From positions 12,705,368-12,769,367 of the forward strand of contig JALIRH010000004.1 of assembly GCA_023055505.1 (NCBI GenBank): DNA of 64,000 bases. Reading direction: 5' to 3'. This document shows positions 1-15,400 of the stretch, piece after piece; positions within the stretch are counted from its first letter, which is position 1, and each line of letters starts with the position of its first letter. Origin of the DNA: Callipepla californica brunnescens (lineage: Eukaryota > Chordata > Aves > Galliformes > Odontophoridae). The notes beneath the pieces were generated by a model. It saw nothing but the letters and a program-made list of their open reading frames with translations, ran no database searches and was not told where the DNA came from. The translations under genes were made by a program, and so were the position numbers.

Positions 1-3000
1 GTAGAACCTGAAAGCACCTAGGAGCTATATAAAACATGTATTTATAAGATGGTTTCTTTGGAGAGTGCATCTGTTTTAACAGCAAGGAGGACACAGGGGA
101 CAGAATGGAGTCTCTTGAGAAGCACTATTTAGGTAGACAAACAGACATTAGGTCTCTCTGAACTAGAGGCTGTGTCTTCAAATGAGCTCACCAAAAAAAA
201 ATCATTCTCTGAAAGTATGCGACTTTGCTTGATCACTTAGCTTACCTGGACAATATGCATATTCTTTAATTTTCAGACTTTAAATATTTTCTTCAGTTTG
301 GGTTATATTCACTCATTTTTGTGTTGTTACCTATTGTCGGTATTTGGGAACTGCTTAAAAATGTGCTTTAATCTATTCCATGGAAATTGGAGATAAAACT
401 GATTTAGCGATTAAAGAAAAAGGAAGTTCCATTGTTACTTTTCAGACTGATCCTAACGAGTTCAACTGACTTGTACATCCTTATATTCCTCATCTTAAAT
501 CTGTAATGGAGGCAATAAAAGATATCTGGAGTCAACTTGGCTCATGCATCTTAGTCCAGAAGAGGCACTGATTCAGCTGGATGGCACACAGCATTCATTG
601 CTGTAAGCCCTGAAGCTTCCAAAGAGATAAAGGTCAAGGAAGTATAAATGGTGTGAAATCCCTATAAAATAAAAATAATCTGCTATCTCTTCTGCCACTT
701 GTGCTTTCAGAGCTCTGCAAGGCAACTGGCAGTACAGAAGTAGCAGTACCCTCCTGTCTTGCTTTCTACAAAATGCCTCATTTATTTTGGCGAATCTGCT
801 GCCCCAGTTTCTAGTCCCTTGAACAAAGTTATATCTTCTGTATGTGTGCATACATCTCTGAAAACTAAAAAGTAAATGTGAATTTAAGAAAGTAAAAGTG
901 AATTTGCTAGAAGGAAAGAAGAACTCTAGCTTCTTCCATCAAATATTCAGATGACTTATCTGTAGACACTGAAAAAAACTCTGACGCAGTGCGGGACAAC
1001 CATTTCCACTCTTAGAGAATGTCACAATAGATGACAAAATAAGAGACCTAACAAGAGTAAGCAGAAGCAAAAATTCTTTTCCAGGTCCCTTTCTAACATT
1101 TCCTTTCTCACCATTGCATCTTTTCTTTCCTGTGTTATTTTAAGATTCATGTCTTCTCAAATTTTCTGCCAAGTGTGATGTGCACCTGTGGAGCAAGGGA
1201 ACAGGATAATGACAGGAATGCACTTACTCATAGAGGGTCTGCCTCAGCTTGCAAACTCCAAGATATTCATAGACCTTGAAGACAATACACTGAGCCCACT
1301 GTGACAATCTCAGAGCAATTAACATCATGCTGCCCTCGTCATCTTCAGCTTCCATACCACTTCCCTGCTTTAGTTTGTGTCTGATAAAATCACTGTGCAT
1401 CAATAGGGACCTAAATCAACCACATATTGCTCTATGAAAGCCACTGAATTTTCTCACTTGGACTCTTCCCAAGGCCTCTCTAAAATCAGGAAATTTGCAG
1501 TTACCATTAAAAATCATGCTATAATGCTGTAAACATCTGATGAGAGATGAGATCATCATTAGATTTCTTTTGTTATGCATTATACTCATCCAAGTAAAAT
1601 ACAGTGATATTCCGATAAGTATAGTAATCCACAGTTCATTTTAGCCAATTTAATGGGCAACATGAAGCAACTGTTTATTTTTAACTTATATGTCAAGAAG
1701 TTAAATACTGTTTGATCTTGTACCTCATTTGTGACCCCAATTTTTCTCACATTCTTCTTTCCTGAGCTTTCCCAAGAAAAGGATTCTCACTCCACTCATC
1801 TGAAGCAAAGCAGAATTGTTGCCTTCCAGTGTTCTCATTCCTTTGAATCCAGTTCCACATATTTTTAAACAAAGGATTATTTTTCAGTGATGCTTTTCAA
1901 CCAGCTTATATCCATATGGCATGTTTTGCTTATACTCTGCTTATAAAATTTTACATTTGAAAACAAGTTAGTAACACGGAAGTATACTAAATCCAAAAAC
2001 AGTAGAATCAAAATATTTCCCAGTGAGTTTTCCTTGTTTATATGGTACAAAATCAGATGCACATAACATCAAGTCATTTACCGAATCAGTGAATTGTATT
2101 TATGTATTTTTGAATTGATGCAATTTAGTCAAAGTGAGCAAAACTATTCAAATTCTGCACTTAAACTTGTGTGACAAATCAGCAGGATTCATTGTCATTA
2201 AAATAGACATTAAATTCCTGTTATCATTCCATGTAGTTTAAAGTCTTTCTAAGCTTCATCAACATTGTCTATGCAGTAAATCACACCTAAGAGGGAAAAG
2301 TTATCAGATGCTTTTATCTTTAGAGGTCTCAGAATATCTTTTTGCCAATTTCTTTTCAGGAATGCTGCCTGTTAAATATTCAGTATATTTCCTTGTTTTC
2401 ATTGATAAAATCAGTTGAAAAGGTTAGGATTTTTCCCTAATGACAGCAGAATTGTTACTTGCTGTCACAAAAAAAAAAAAAAAAATTAAAGAAGCCAACG
2501 AGAACGTTCTAATTCTTATGTCCCCAATTCTCAAAATATCAAGATGATGTTACGTGCCTCGTTGTCCCAGATTGTCTGACGGTAGATTGCAGGGCATAAT
2601 TGATCATTTTATGGTAACCCAGAAATACAGAGCTCTGCTCTACCCTTGATCATACACCCATTACAGATAGCAGGGCCATACTGTGACAGAAAGCAGAGTT
2701 AGGGCCAGGTGACGGAGATTCCCCTTCAGGAAGGCTCTTGTATGTCACCCTGAAATGTAAAAATGTCACACTGGATGTTCAGAATGATTAAGAAATCTCA
2801 TAGCATTCTCAGATAATAATAAAACCTCTGTGCTTCTTAGAAAATAGTTTTACTGTCCATCTGACAGGTGATAGCCAGCAGAGATGACCAAGTACACCTG
2901 TGACAGCTGGGAAATAGATACGAGCAGTCTCTGGACTGCTCTTCATGGCCTGTGTCAGCAGATAAGCATCAGAGGTGCTGATAATTTCAAGCAACATAGC

Positions 3001-3118
3001 ACTTGTCTGTATACGCCATCCTCTCTGAAACAAAACGGAATAGGCTTTATGTGTTTGTGTGGATGCCAGGAATACATCACCACGTTCTCTAATTAAAGTT
3101 CTCCTCTTTCATATCCTC
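1..3118. other. Intergenic, no gene seen
   Basis: AT-rich sequence with no open frame that shows coding character, no splice-flanked exon and no recognisable repeat family. The only simple repeat is a run of 17 A at 2469-2485. The short open frames on both strands have stop-codon spacing expected by chance. Confidence 0.6.
2469..2485. repeat. Poly(A) homopolymer
   Basis: Uninterrupted run of 17 A, followed by TTAAAG. It could be the tail of an old retrocopy, but no element body is recognisable to its left. Confidence 0.8.
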
Positions 3119-3121
3119 CAG

Positions 3122-3487
3122 GAGCGGAACTGGTACAGTCATGGGATGCTAGTCACCTCCAGGAAGGAGTGGAAGGAAGGTTATAGGGAGCCCTGCTCAG
3201 TCAGGCACCACATCATCCACAGCTTTGGAATGAGATGAGGCCTGGTGAACAAGCACAAGGTTTTTGATAGCCAGATGAAAATAAGATTCAAGCTCGATGT
3301 TTTCACCAGGCACAAGATCAGGATAAAGTCAGAGGCTCTCAGAGAAGGCATAGTTCGCTTATTAGCTACAACACCTTGAAAAAATCTGCCACAAATACCC
3401 ACCTTCGCTGAGTTTGTGACACCTGTAAAGCTTGACAAGCTGCACACTTTTAGGCTTCTAAAGGGAATGAGAATCAAAGCAAAATGA
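3122..3487 (+). pseudogene. Decayed coding-like stretch, unidentified
   Basis: One plus-strand frame reads with coding-like composition (rich in K, R, F, W and H) from 3122 to a TGA at 3485-3487. It is broken by in-frame TGA codons at 3236-3238 and 3377-3379. A pyrimidine-rich acceptor-like sequence ends in AG at 3120-3121 and leaves the frame in phase 0. The final stop runs into 12 A (3487-3498), as in a truncated processed copy. I do not recognise the protein. It may be a dead exon, a retrocopy fragment or chance. The opposite strand also has a 109-codon open frame with no family resemblance. Confidence 0.25.
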
Positions 3488-3499
3488 AAAAAAAAAAAT

Positions 3500-6400
3500 T
3501 CATTGTGCAACTTAGAAATCTTTATTTCCTTGGTCTATGTCTGCTAGCACCAGCAGGATCCCTGCACTAACTGCTCTGCTCAGAAAACAAACATATAAAC
3601 AGGGATCAATAGACAGTCCACTTTTTAGAGCAGATAAAATTTCTCCAAAGAACTTTTCAGCCCAATCACTAGATGTGTTAACGGTTTTGGAGGGTCCAGC
3701 TGATTACCACCCTAGCTGTGACTGTCCCTCCTGGTGCCACTTCTTCTCAGCACTGTTCCAAGTGAGATATTCCTCCATCTGGCCACATGGTTTAATTGCT
3801 GGTGTGTGGCTCTGGAGACTCCTTTTCCATCTGCACAAAGCATTTTTACACGCCTGGGCTGGAGTGTAGTTGTTCTACTCTGATTTCCTCAAATGTTTGA
3901 ATGCTTAACTTCATTCCAGCAAGGATGCTTGCTGATTTTGATGCTCCTTCTTATGCAAACACACAAGCATTTGCTTGTCTGTTTGTTTCTATTCCCTACT
4001 TATGTAAAGGGGACTCTACTTTTCTCAGTAAGTATTCAAAAAACAAGTTCACACATGATGGTGAGTTGCTCAAGCACTACAATGATGGTATGAGTATCGT
4101 ATCGAGTCTGATTCTCCATTGTTATTAACATGCCAAATGAACAGTTTATCAGAGACGATTTCATAAATTCTAAAGAATGGAAATGAGCTACCACTGGTGG
4201 CTTTAAAACAAAACATGAACATAATGCACAGGAACACACACTTCTTAAAAGTGCTTCTTGGTAGCTGTGATAAATGGCAGGAAGGGGATGCAAATGGATT
4301 TAAATGACTGAAGCTGTTGTTGCTCAGATCTGGTTGAAACAACCCAGTATTTTAAATATCATTCACATATTAAGTAGCAGGTGTGAGTTTCTGCTTCTTA
4401 TTAGAAAAAAAATAAAACACTGAAAAAACATCTGCTTTCTGTGAATTTAGCTTTGGGAGCCAGAGCGCTCCAATTTCAATCTGCATTCTGGGACAGGTAG
4501 CACAGAGCAATTAATCACTAAGGCTCTCTCAGATGGTCTCACCTTCTTTTGTCTTTGAACAGCATGATACAAAATAAAAATGGGTCATCAATGCATGAGC
4601 AAGAAACTATGATATCATATCCTTGAAGAGATGTTCTGTGTGCTGCACTATGCACAGGGAAAGCAATTCTCTATCAGGGCAAGAGCACATAGTCTGAGGC
4701 AGGGAAGGTGTCTGTTTGGTTTTAAAAGCAGCACTAAAATGCTTTTTATAGCAAGGATATTGATAGCTTTCAGCTCTGTAGCTCCCAGTTGAAATGAGAA
4801 GGGTGTAGCTCAGGAACAGGTGAATTCATTGTTTACCCAAGATCCCTATTGGCATTCAAAACCATGAGAAATGAGATGGTGTTGGCAATAAAGGTGTGGG
4901 ACAAATGCCTGGGACATGGGATGTGTTACTGGTTAGAAGCAGCAGGCAGATAAAGAGAAGCATGTTTATACAGAAAAAATAACCTGGAGAAACCAGTAAC
5001 AAAAGTGGAAATTGAATAACATTATACATGCCATTATAAAGTGCCCTATCAAATGTATCTTCCATTTTGTTGTTCATTAGGGTAGCACAAATTGAAGGGG
5101 GAAGAGAAGAAAATAATTGATAATTCAAGTCCCTGATTAGCCAGAAATGAGTCAAGTGCTACTGTTGAGCTTTAACAGCAACAGTGGATTCCTTGGGATT
5201 GACAAAATAACTCAGAAGTTAAGCACAAAGTGGGAGGAATCCTGTATTACGTTTGTCATGAATATCTTGGAAAAAAAAAGTCATTGCTTCTAGGTTCTAC
5301 AAGCGTGGTTTGAACAATGAGAATAGCAGAAAATAGTTGGCATGGAACATTTAGCAAAGTATACTTAAATTGCAGGCAGTCAGCATGCATTTACCAGCAA
5401 AAGCTTTCCTAACCTGTCTCGTGCTGCCTCATTGGAGATGCAGCAATGACTGAAAAGATTTTACCGGGAGAGAATATGTTTGTACAGTTACACAGGCCTG
5501 TAGGAAACAGTTCTGACAAAATAGCCAGCTGCAAGTGAAAAACGAATAAGAGATCCATCACAATGATCAGCATTCAGCCAATCAAGTGCTATGGTGAAAG
5601 AGAAATAGTAAAGAAAAGCAAATCAAAAGAGATCTTATATTAGGCTGACAAGGGAGTAAAGTCAAGGTGATTCTGTAGTGATCCCAGGAAAACACTTGGG
5701 AATGTGTGGGAGCAAGAATTCTGAGAGAGGTGATGTTGAACTGGGAACTGTTTTCTGGTTAATTCCTAAACAGCACACCATACAAATCCTTAAAAATATA
5801 TTTTTTTAAAAAAGCAACAAGACAACTGCAGCTAGCACTGTATCTTAATATGGATCCAAAAGACACGTTTGAATTTCTGAGAATGATTATATTCTGGCTT
5901 CTGGTGGACTTAACTCTTATTCAGTTACTCCTAATTATTAGTTTTAGTAATCTTGAACTACAGCGTTCAAGTTAGAGAAAAAAAGTGGACAAAGTTCAAA
6001 AGAGGACAGCTGAGAAAAACCTTAATGACCCTAAATGATAAGTGAAAGAAGGTTAAACATGCTATGGAAAGAAGATTAACACAAGACCTCACTGATACAT
6101 AGAATACCTTAAGGGAGCAGTAAGATTACATTTTAGTAGTCTAGCAATTTAACAGAGGGATACGCCAGCACGACTAATTAATTACTGTATTAACAAAGAT
6201 GAAATGCTCTACATAAAAGCACTGTGATGTTTTACAAAAAAAGATAAAAACAGCGGGCAAATCTACAGCTTTAGTTAACATGGAAGTTTAACAAAATGAC
6301 CAGGAGGATTATGAGGTTGCCATAACACAGGCAGAGAAGCAGAGGAGAGGAGGAACTGAGATCACCAGCTGAGTACTCTGCACAAAGGCAGTTGAGACCA

Positions 6401-9400
6401 TCGACATTGGAGAGAATGGGCTGGAGACCACATATGGTCCTATCTAGTATGAACAAACCTGTGATACCCTGATGTAAAAGAAGGTTTTTCAGCATAAATT
6501 ATAGAGACACTACATCTAGAAATACAAATAATGGAGAAGCCATGGTTCCCAACATATTGATTAGGAAAATATTAATGTAATTTACTGAATTATGAGATAT
6601 GTACCAAAATGCATGCAACAAGTAACATGAGATACTTTTGCCTAAAGAGACTCAACTATTGCAGTTTCTGAGATACACTGGACCTTGCTAAACCCACAAA
6701 ACTTATTAAAGCAGATGTATTTTTCAAGCAAGAGGATGGTTTATATCAAACAGAAGCTACAGATCTCCTGAAAACCTTTTTGTTTGTTTTGTTTTTTTTT
6801 TAATTTGAAGAGGTAAACACTCAGCTTTTAAGAAATATTTACATCCATCTTTCTCTTTTCATCCTCTGTGAAATAAACAACTTGAAACTTGTGGTTTCCT
6901 CTCAGCCACTGAAATTCAGCATATTGTTCATAAAAAAATATTTTTTTTTTATGATTTCCTGATTATTGGCTAGAACTCATTAGATACTACATTAATTATA
7001 AGGCAACAATGTCTACAACTTGCTGCATTTACCCCCTTTTAAACAAACAAACTGCTAGCCACTTACATTTAGAACAGAATTATTTGTTTGCTTTGAATTA
7101 TTTGTTATGTGTTTATTGATTCCACAGGCACACAGGAAAGCAAAGATTATTAGATACAGTATTTCATGTAGGCTTTTTACAAACTCCTCTAAAAGTTTGA
7201 GTTTGTGGAGCTTAGTATCCTCCAGATAGTAGCTGTCTGAAAACAAAGCTAAGAAAGTTTTGCTTCTGGTTTGCACAGAGAACTTTGATGACATTTCTGG
7301 AGGATGACGAGCAGCAATGATAACTGAGAGCATCCGTGTAAGTGCCATTTAAAAGGGTTTAGGAAATATCAGTCACACCCTGAGGGTACATCTAATCTTC
7401 ATTGCACTCCCTGCTCCTAGTCAATACACATTTCAACACATCATATAAGCTGATTGCCAAGAATCCTTCCTATTGAATCATGTATTTCTGAGCTGCGAGC
7501 ACTCCAACCTGCATGGCTGCCACCTTCACATCTAGTGGTGTCAGCAGTGCAAAGGGAAGATGAGAAAGTTCCTTATCACCATGTGATAAGCCTCTCCTGG
7601 ACCAGAACAGAAGCACGTGAATCCCTCTCTTCATGCTTCTCTTCTCCTTTAGCAAAGTTAGACATAACTGGAGCAGAAGCTTCAACACTGATATAGCAGC
7701 AGACTCCAGTTCAAGTGCTCTGAAGAAAGGGTAAGGAAAGTGAGAGATCATGTGGTAAAATTACAAAACAAACATCTGAGGGGCCACAGAGTGCATAGTG
7801 TAATGTAGAGGTTTGTGGTTTTAAACAAAGTAGAAGTGAGCATTAAGACTAGAAGCTTCATTTTTTAAAGTTTCCATTTCCCTCTTTAACTCAATTCCTT
7901 TCCAGTGCAGCAGATTTGCAGTCAATGCACAGGAAGGTCGTTTCTCATTGACAGAACAATAAAGCTGATCGACATATTTCATCAGCTGCTGAAAGAACAG
8001 CTTCTTGAGCTCAAATCTTTTCTGAGGTTTTATTTGCTATTTTCTACTGTGTCTGTTCAGCACTTCAGGAACAGTTATCCTTAGCATAAAGTATACTGGT
8101 CTTCACAGAAAGATCCCACTTCTTTTTCTCCATATTTCTTTCTGAAAGACAGTAAATAACCTTGACTCAAAACAGTCCTCTCTTAGGGCTCAGCTAGCAG
8201 CAATAATTAGTCACTACCCCACTCAGAAAAAGCAACAGCAGTGGCAAGAGACAACATGCCAGGGGATGGAAGCTATGAGCTCTGAAGCAGATTCACACTG
8301 CACAAAACCTCCTGTCAAGCCAAGGAAAGAAAGTATGAGGATCAATGAGAACAAGAGAGACCCAGAGGAACAGGACCATCCCCATTTAAATTGCCTCAGT
8401 TATTTCACTGCACTTTCAAGCATATAATATAGGAAAATACTATCAGACATGTGAAGTATCAAGTGTTGAATAAATAATTGTTGGTATTTAGTGAAATTAC
8501 TGATGAACTAACACAAGAGTACCAAATAGTTAAATGGCAGTAAATTAAATTTTAACAATACTCTCCAAGAGCTTACGGGGTATTTTTCTCAGGAAAAAAA
8601 TATTCTTCATCCTTTTATGACTCTAAACTTCCAGTAAATACAGACAAACAGTACAGAGAGATTATATTTCCAGTGACTGAAACTCCTCAGTTCCTTCAGA
8701 GGCAAAAATGAGGTGTGTTTCTTCCACAAAGATCACTATGATGAAAACAACTTGGAGATGCCTCTGCAAGAATGGTGTTCTGTTCTTATATCATACATGA
8801 ACACAACATGGAAACTGGCCTAGGAAGAGGCCAACGTGAGATGTACGCTGTTGCTCCTAGTCACAGCCTCGGAGGAAGAACTAAGAGGAAGACACTGGTA
8901 GCATCTTAGTAGCAGTTTGTATCAGCCACAAAACAAAACTCAGCTTCCCAAGCACCCCATCTCAGAGTGCCAGTATCACAACACTGCACACAACAAATAC
9001 AAGGACAGAACCCAAATAGCTTGGTCCTACTCACCCCTCTCTCCCCAGACAGTGGGAGGGCATTTAACAAACTACACCCTTTTTGATCTAAATACAAACC
9101 TTCTACTGTAGGATCACCAGCGCAGGATATTCAATTCTCTTAAAAATCTTGTCAAGGAAACAAATAGAAAAGTAATTTATATTACAATGCAGTTCCCAGC
9201 AGCAGGAAATGTCACTTTAATAGTCACTGCCAGCGTGGTTTGAAATGTTTCATTTAAGCTCATATTGATCTCAGACGGCTGACGGCCCCCTCCCTCCCCC
9301 CTGCAGGCAAACTCAGCTTCCTGAATTTCCTTCTTCATGGCTCTATGCAGGTATACAAGTTCCCACCTAATTGCCTAGATGGAAAAGGCTTTTTCACCCC

Positions 9401-12400
9401 AGCTACCTCTGTTGTAACAGCTGATAATAAAATTTTTCTATCATCTTCTGAGGAAAGGTTATGTCAGCAGGAAATCAGACACTCTCCTCAGAAAGGAGCA
9501 CAGTTCAGCCATGCACTGCTAGACAAGTCAGCACCCTTTCTTTTGATAACCATCAGAAATCTTAGCATTATATTACTTCCTATTTTGAAGACATACACAT
9601 ATTGCCAAAACAGGAGGGTCTGGGAATTAATTCCATATTCCCTTTCACTATACCATTGCAGCATGCTCAGAAATGCCTTCCCTGAAGGCTTTATTCTGTC
9701 CAGAAAGAAATTCTTAATGATGACCATGGGACATTAGGATATTTCTGGGTCTCCCTGAATCTCTTGCCTAATAAAAAAGTTCCCTTCTGTTTGCAACCAA
9801 CGCTACCCCTACTTATTACTGTAATAGCAATCTGTGTGTATGGGCAGCCAATACATGTTATCTCATGGTTTCAGCTGGTAGTAACATGAGAGTTATTTGT
9901 GGTGAACATATACCCTTCCTTAGCTCAAGGCCTTTTGCTCTGTCCTTCAAGGGTCCTTGTCACAGGAAAATGCAATAGTCACACGAAACAGACTCAGGAA
10001 GAGGTCACCTCATAAATTTTCTTTGCAAACTGAGTTGCAACATATCTCAACTGTATGCAATTTCTACATATAGCCCACTAACTTTGCATCTGGGATGCCT
10101 TCCTTACCCACGACACAGATAACAAAGCCACATTTTAACTGATTATACTGATATACAGCTATTAGACAGATACCGTGTCTGACTTTCTCTGTCTTTGGTA
10201 AGATGAAAGACCACATAGGAGAAAACACATTCATCTGTTTTGAATTCTCCTAAAATGAGACTTTACTGAAAGTCTTTCCCAAGTCACAGTGATCACCCAT
10301 TTCTCACCTTCATACACAATGGTGTTATTTCACCGTAACAATCAATCCAGGCTGGTCCAGTACAATTCCCTCTTGGTAGATGCAGGCTGGATGTTTACAA
10401 TCAAACTTCTGTTCTTCGTGTGCCAGTATGCAGTTTACACAATACATTTCTCCACAATCTACCTAACAATGACAGTACAACACTTCTTTTTTCCTGGTAA
10501 TTAATTAATTCCCATTAATATTAATTATAAACTTATTAGAAAAATGACAGTATTTCAAGCTCCTGGTCTCAGACTACTGGAAGAGGTGCTGCTGGATTTT
10601 GAGCAAATCCAAATCTCCCCTTCTCCTCCCACTGCATTGCTGAACTCATATCAGTCTTCTGCTGTCAGGACTCTCCATGAGGCAGTTCAATTCACCAACC
10701 TAGTCAAAACAAAATGAAGAAAAAAAGGGGGAAAGCACTCAGATAAGGATTGTGTCTTTAAGACTGCTAAGACATTTTGCAGTGTGCACAGGAGATGATG
10801 TATCTGTTTTAAACTGCATTTCTTTGTTGCAGTTTTTTAATTTCTGAGACCAACAAAGCTGTTTCTCCAACCCTATAGCAGATCGCCATGAAGACTTTTA
10901 TGAAGTATTATGTTTAGCATATTGAAAAAAAGCTTACATGTTGCTATTCAGACCTTTTCCTAAATTGATCCCCACTCTTCGCAAACTCCCTTTCCAGCCC
11001 TCCTACTTTCTTTCACTTACAGAGTGATGGCGGTTGTCTAGGAAACACATCTTCTGTTCTCACTAGCATCACAGCACTGTTAATGAAAGAAATCCCTTTG
11101 CATCTCTGGGTTGTATCACGTTAATTCAGCACCCTGTGTGAGATCAAAGCAACTGATTTAGTGTGCAGCTTGCAATGTAAAATGTTCTTTACAAGGCTGC
11201 TAAAGTGGAAGAGCTACCAGAAGGAAATGTTCCTCAGAAGTCCTTACAGTGGTTAGTTATACAGGGAATTGCACATACTCACAGAATCATCTCTTATACT
11301 CACTGAGGTCAACAGCAAAATGCTCAGCATCTGGGAGCTGGAACAGGTCCAAAACAGTGATATTTTCTCAAGACAAACTCCACAGATCCCCTTCAGACTG
11401 CTGTATGCAGTAAGCCTACACAGAAAGGAGAAGATTGTTGGTGTTTAGCTGCAAAAGAAAGAAATATCACACCCACAAAAAAAAAAAAAAATCCAACCCC
11501 AGAGCTCAGCAGTTATTTAATGTCTTCTCACCTTGAAATTACAGCTCAAGCTCATTCATCTGTCTTCTCTAGTTTTAAGCGTAGAAGGAATATTCACCCA
11601 ATTACAGAGGTGTGACCATCAATTCCACCATTTAAATAACATTTGAGTTCTTAAAAATAAGGGATTTTCCCTACTGCCTTCTGCACACCATGTTTTCAAG
11701 CTCTTCTTCAGTTCTGAAGAATGGCAATATAGAACCAGAAAGTACAAATCCAGAGCTAGGCAGGGTTAAACTTACAGATCACCCCCCTGCAGCACCTTTT
11801 CTATCTGATCTCTGCTTTGACTGCAACTATCACCTGCTACACTGTACAATGCTTTAGTTTCAAGAAGGACAGTGCAAAATGCTCCGAGCCATAGCAGCCT
11901 CTGGCAAGGATTGGAGATGTGTTTGTTGAAGACAGCAACAGCTTGAAACCCTGTTGAGTAGTTACTAAAAGATTGCACACTTCTTGGGCATGTACTATGA
12001 GTTCTATTGAATCTTTGAAAACATTTTGCAGTACAAATGTCCAAGGAGCTCTCAGGATCACTAAGATGACACCAACTTAATAGCTTAAAGGACTAGGCAG
12101 CAACAGCAGAAAGTAGGCAGGTATGATTACTGTCTGAAACTTGACAGGCATTAAGCAGGGGTAGGTTTAAGCAGACCAGAGCCCATCTTTCTGGCTTTGT
12201 TTCTTTTCAGCAGAAGCTGTGGTGATTCCAAGCTCAAACAATGGTTCTCAAGGGATAAGTCCCTGTGGTGTGGGAGCAGGTTTAACACGGTTGCATCACC
12301 ACCAGTTCTGTTGTATTATCAAATAATAGGGTCTGTGTGGTTGAATAAGTCTAGCTGTCTTTCAGCTCAGACATTTCAAAAACCAGTGGAGCTCATGATG

Positions 12401-15400
12401 GGTGGAAATTCTTCTCCAGTTTAATTAGGAGACTTTGAAGTCCTGTAAAATGACAATTCTCTCTATGCCAGATGGGAAATCAGTTAGAGGGTAAAACTGC
12501 AAGATTCAGAGTCAGTCCACAAATAGTTCTATAGAAAATTGCTCGATATCAGCATCTCCTTCAGTGAAACTATATATTACTTTATGCCTAAGATTGCAAT
12601 AACACTGCTATAATAATTATCTGTAAGAAAAGAGGACTGATGCCTTCTGTTTACACTTTTGTTATTGTCTCAAGAACACAAATAGACTTTTATATTTAAG
12701 TATACAGCTGTAGCAAGACCATCCAACTTGCTATGTAATCTGGTAGCAATGGGTTGTGAATGCAAGAGCCTCAGAAGTCCTTACTGTGGGACTGGATATA
12801 ACAAACTCCATGAAGGAGAAAGAGGCACAGGTTGGCCACTAGAAATGTTGCTTTGTGTAGACTGAAGGGAGAAATGTACAGTGACTAAAGATGAGGACTG
12901 CTCATTCAGGCCAACTGTGAAAAAGACAGTAGACACCTGAAAGATATGAAAACAGATTCAGAACTGGATTTCAAATAACACTCTCCAGAATTTTTATACA
13001 TCATACATCATACTTTCAGTCTTTTGCTCCAAGGAAAGCAAGCCCGCATCCTGGTGACTTATATCTCAAACCCTGATGTATGAATGATCCATGCTATTAC
13101 AGCTGCTTGCTATTCAAACCCAGATCTTAATTTTTCAAAGGGTCTCTCATTATTTGCAGATCAAATCAATGTCATAATTTGTAGGGTGTTTGGAATACAT
13201 GCCAGGAGACATTTTCATATTAAAACTGAACAAGGCTTTACAACAACAGAATCATTCTCACCCCAGGTTAACCTTAAGCAGCAAAGAAATATTTTACTCA
13301 TTAATTTAATTCTCCCCCATGTTAGCTAGTCACTTTATGGGGCATGGCTTCTGCCTTTGCAAATTTAATTCATGTCATGGTGCGTAATTTTCTTTGCTTA
13401 TTGTTGCTACATTACACTTCTTGTCCCCTTTCTCTCAGCAATGCTGCTTTCTTAAGTCTCCAGTTAAAGAATGATGTATTATTTCAGTGGGTTTCTTCCC
13501 TTGGGACACTTCGGACATGCATTCCAAAACAATCTGTACAGATGGAAGATGAGATCAGTAAAAGTCTTCCATACAGAGTTTTGAAAACTGCCCTCCCTTT
13601 ATCATATTTTAAGTAACTTCTCTCAGAATGGGCAGGTGTCTTCCCTCTGGCCATGCACTGGTCACCACACTCAGAACGTGATGAATTCTCAGGCACTCCA
13701 TCTAGATTGATAGCCATTGCCACAGCTCCTCTCGCCATGTTCTGGAGCAGTAGATGTCCAAAAGAAATTAGGATTTCTAACTAAAGCTGAGGCAAGGAGG
13801 CACTGGAGGCATCATTTTCAGAGCAGCCTTCATATAATCTAAGTGAATATCAAAAATATCTGTGGCACAACTGGTACAAATTTTACACCAGATCTCGTAT
13901 TATTTTAAGAAATATAAAAGCACCACTGAAGATAGTTTTATAAGACTCTAAAATCTTCTAAATGTTTTGGAAGATAGCATTCATATTTGAAAGTTTGATG
14001 TCAGACATTCTGTGAATTTAATAATTTAAGTCTACAGAAATAACTGGAGATACTCTAGCTTATATGTACTGAAGCTGGTAACATTTGTATGAATTAATAT
14101 ATTTCCCTACAAGTTATTCCTATGAAAAAAAGTTTCACATGCCTAGAACTCTTTTATACTATTACGTACAAAAGAAACTGAGAAGATAAAGAAATTAGCC
14201 AACTTCAACAAGGTTAGGGAGTACAGAAAGGACAGTTTAGGAGTGAATTATTACTGATACATCTATGTTGCATGGCTGCCCAACTAAGGATACATTTCTG
14301 ATTACAAAAGGTGCTGTATAAAGACAAAACTGAACACTGGTTCCTACTCTGGAACTTTTTACCTAAGAAAAAGGAGAACTGCACATAAAGAGCAGGTGAC
14401 AAAAGGCAGGGCAACAGGAAAATTGCCTCAGCTTCTAATTCAGCGTATGATTCAGAAGCATCAGGGCCTTATAAACTTTTATGGAAGTGTTTAGAGGGAT
14501 TGAAGTTGTGAAGATGTTTATAGGGAGTTTTTCTACAAAAATAAAAAGTAATAGCATGTTTAATTTGAAACAGAAGTTGATCAGAAGAATAAATCAAAAT
14601 TTGATGTAAGAAAAAATAACAGATCAGAGTAAAGCTATAGAGGGCCTTTAACACAAAGGTATTTATTTCCTTGGTAATAGAAGGAGACAATATAGTCAAG
14701 GTCACAGGCTAGAAAAATGGTGGTTTAGGGAACATATCCTGAACAAATACAAGATTGCATTTGTAAAGGTCAAATAAAAGCATTAACCAAAACATTTACT
14801 GGAACTAGAATAAGAATTTTACTTTGCTATATATTAGGGAAAATAATTGTACCTTCATAAACTAAAAAGATACCGCATCCATGACTGAACAGCTCGCTGC
14901 TGAAGTTGGAGGACCACCCTGAGCCATGCAAACATTGCTGAAGATTCTATTTCAGTAGCCCCTTGTTTTGTACTTCCCACCAGAAATCTTTGGTGTGCAG
15001 AAACAGGAGCACTCACTGCAAAACTTTCTGCATCCTTGTGACTAGAAAAACTGGGGAATAACAGTTATTACCGTTAGCATTTCTGTATTCAGAAACAATT
15101 TCCTAGACAGCTATAAACTCTGCCAAATGCAAAACATTTTCTTTGTATGGTATCAGTTTGCATATAGTGAGGAATGGCACACTCTTGGCCTGTATGGAGC
15201 CAGCAGTTGAAATTCCTCTCACCTTGAGAGTCCACAATGATGATTCTCACTGTCTGATCCAAAGTCAGAAATACTGTCATAATTTTAAGGTAACATCTAA
15301 TTAGTCAGTCTTGATAGATTCGCTTTGAAACAATATAGCTACAAAAATTTACGTAGCAATCTTTTACCCACTCTTTAGAAAAATGCGATCCAATCACAAT

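Noticed and set aside
9345..9737. 130-codon plus-strand open frame
   Set aside because: Composition is random-like and an overlapping open frame exists on the minus strand; no family resemblance.
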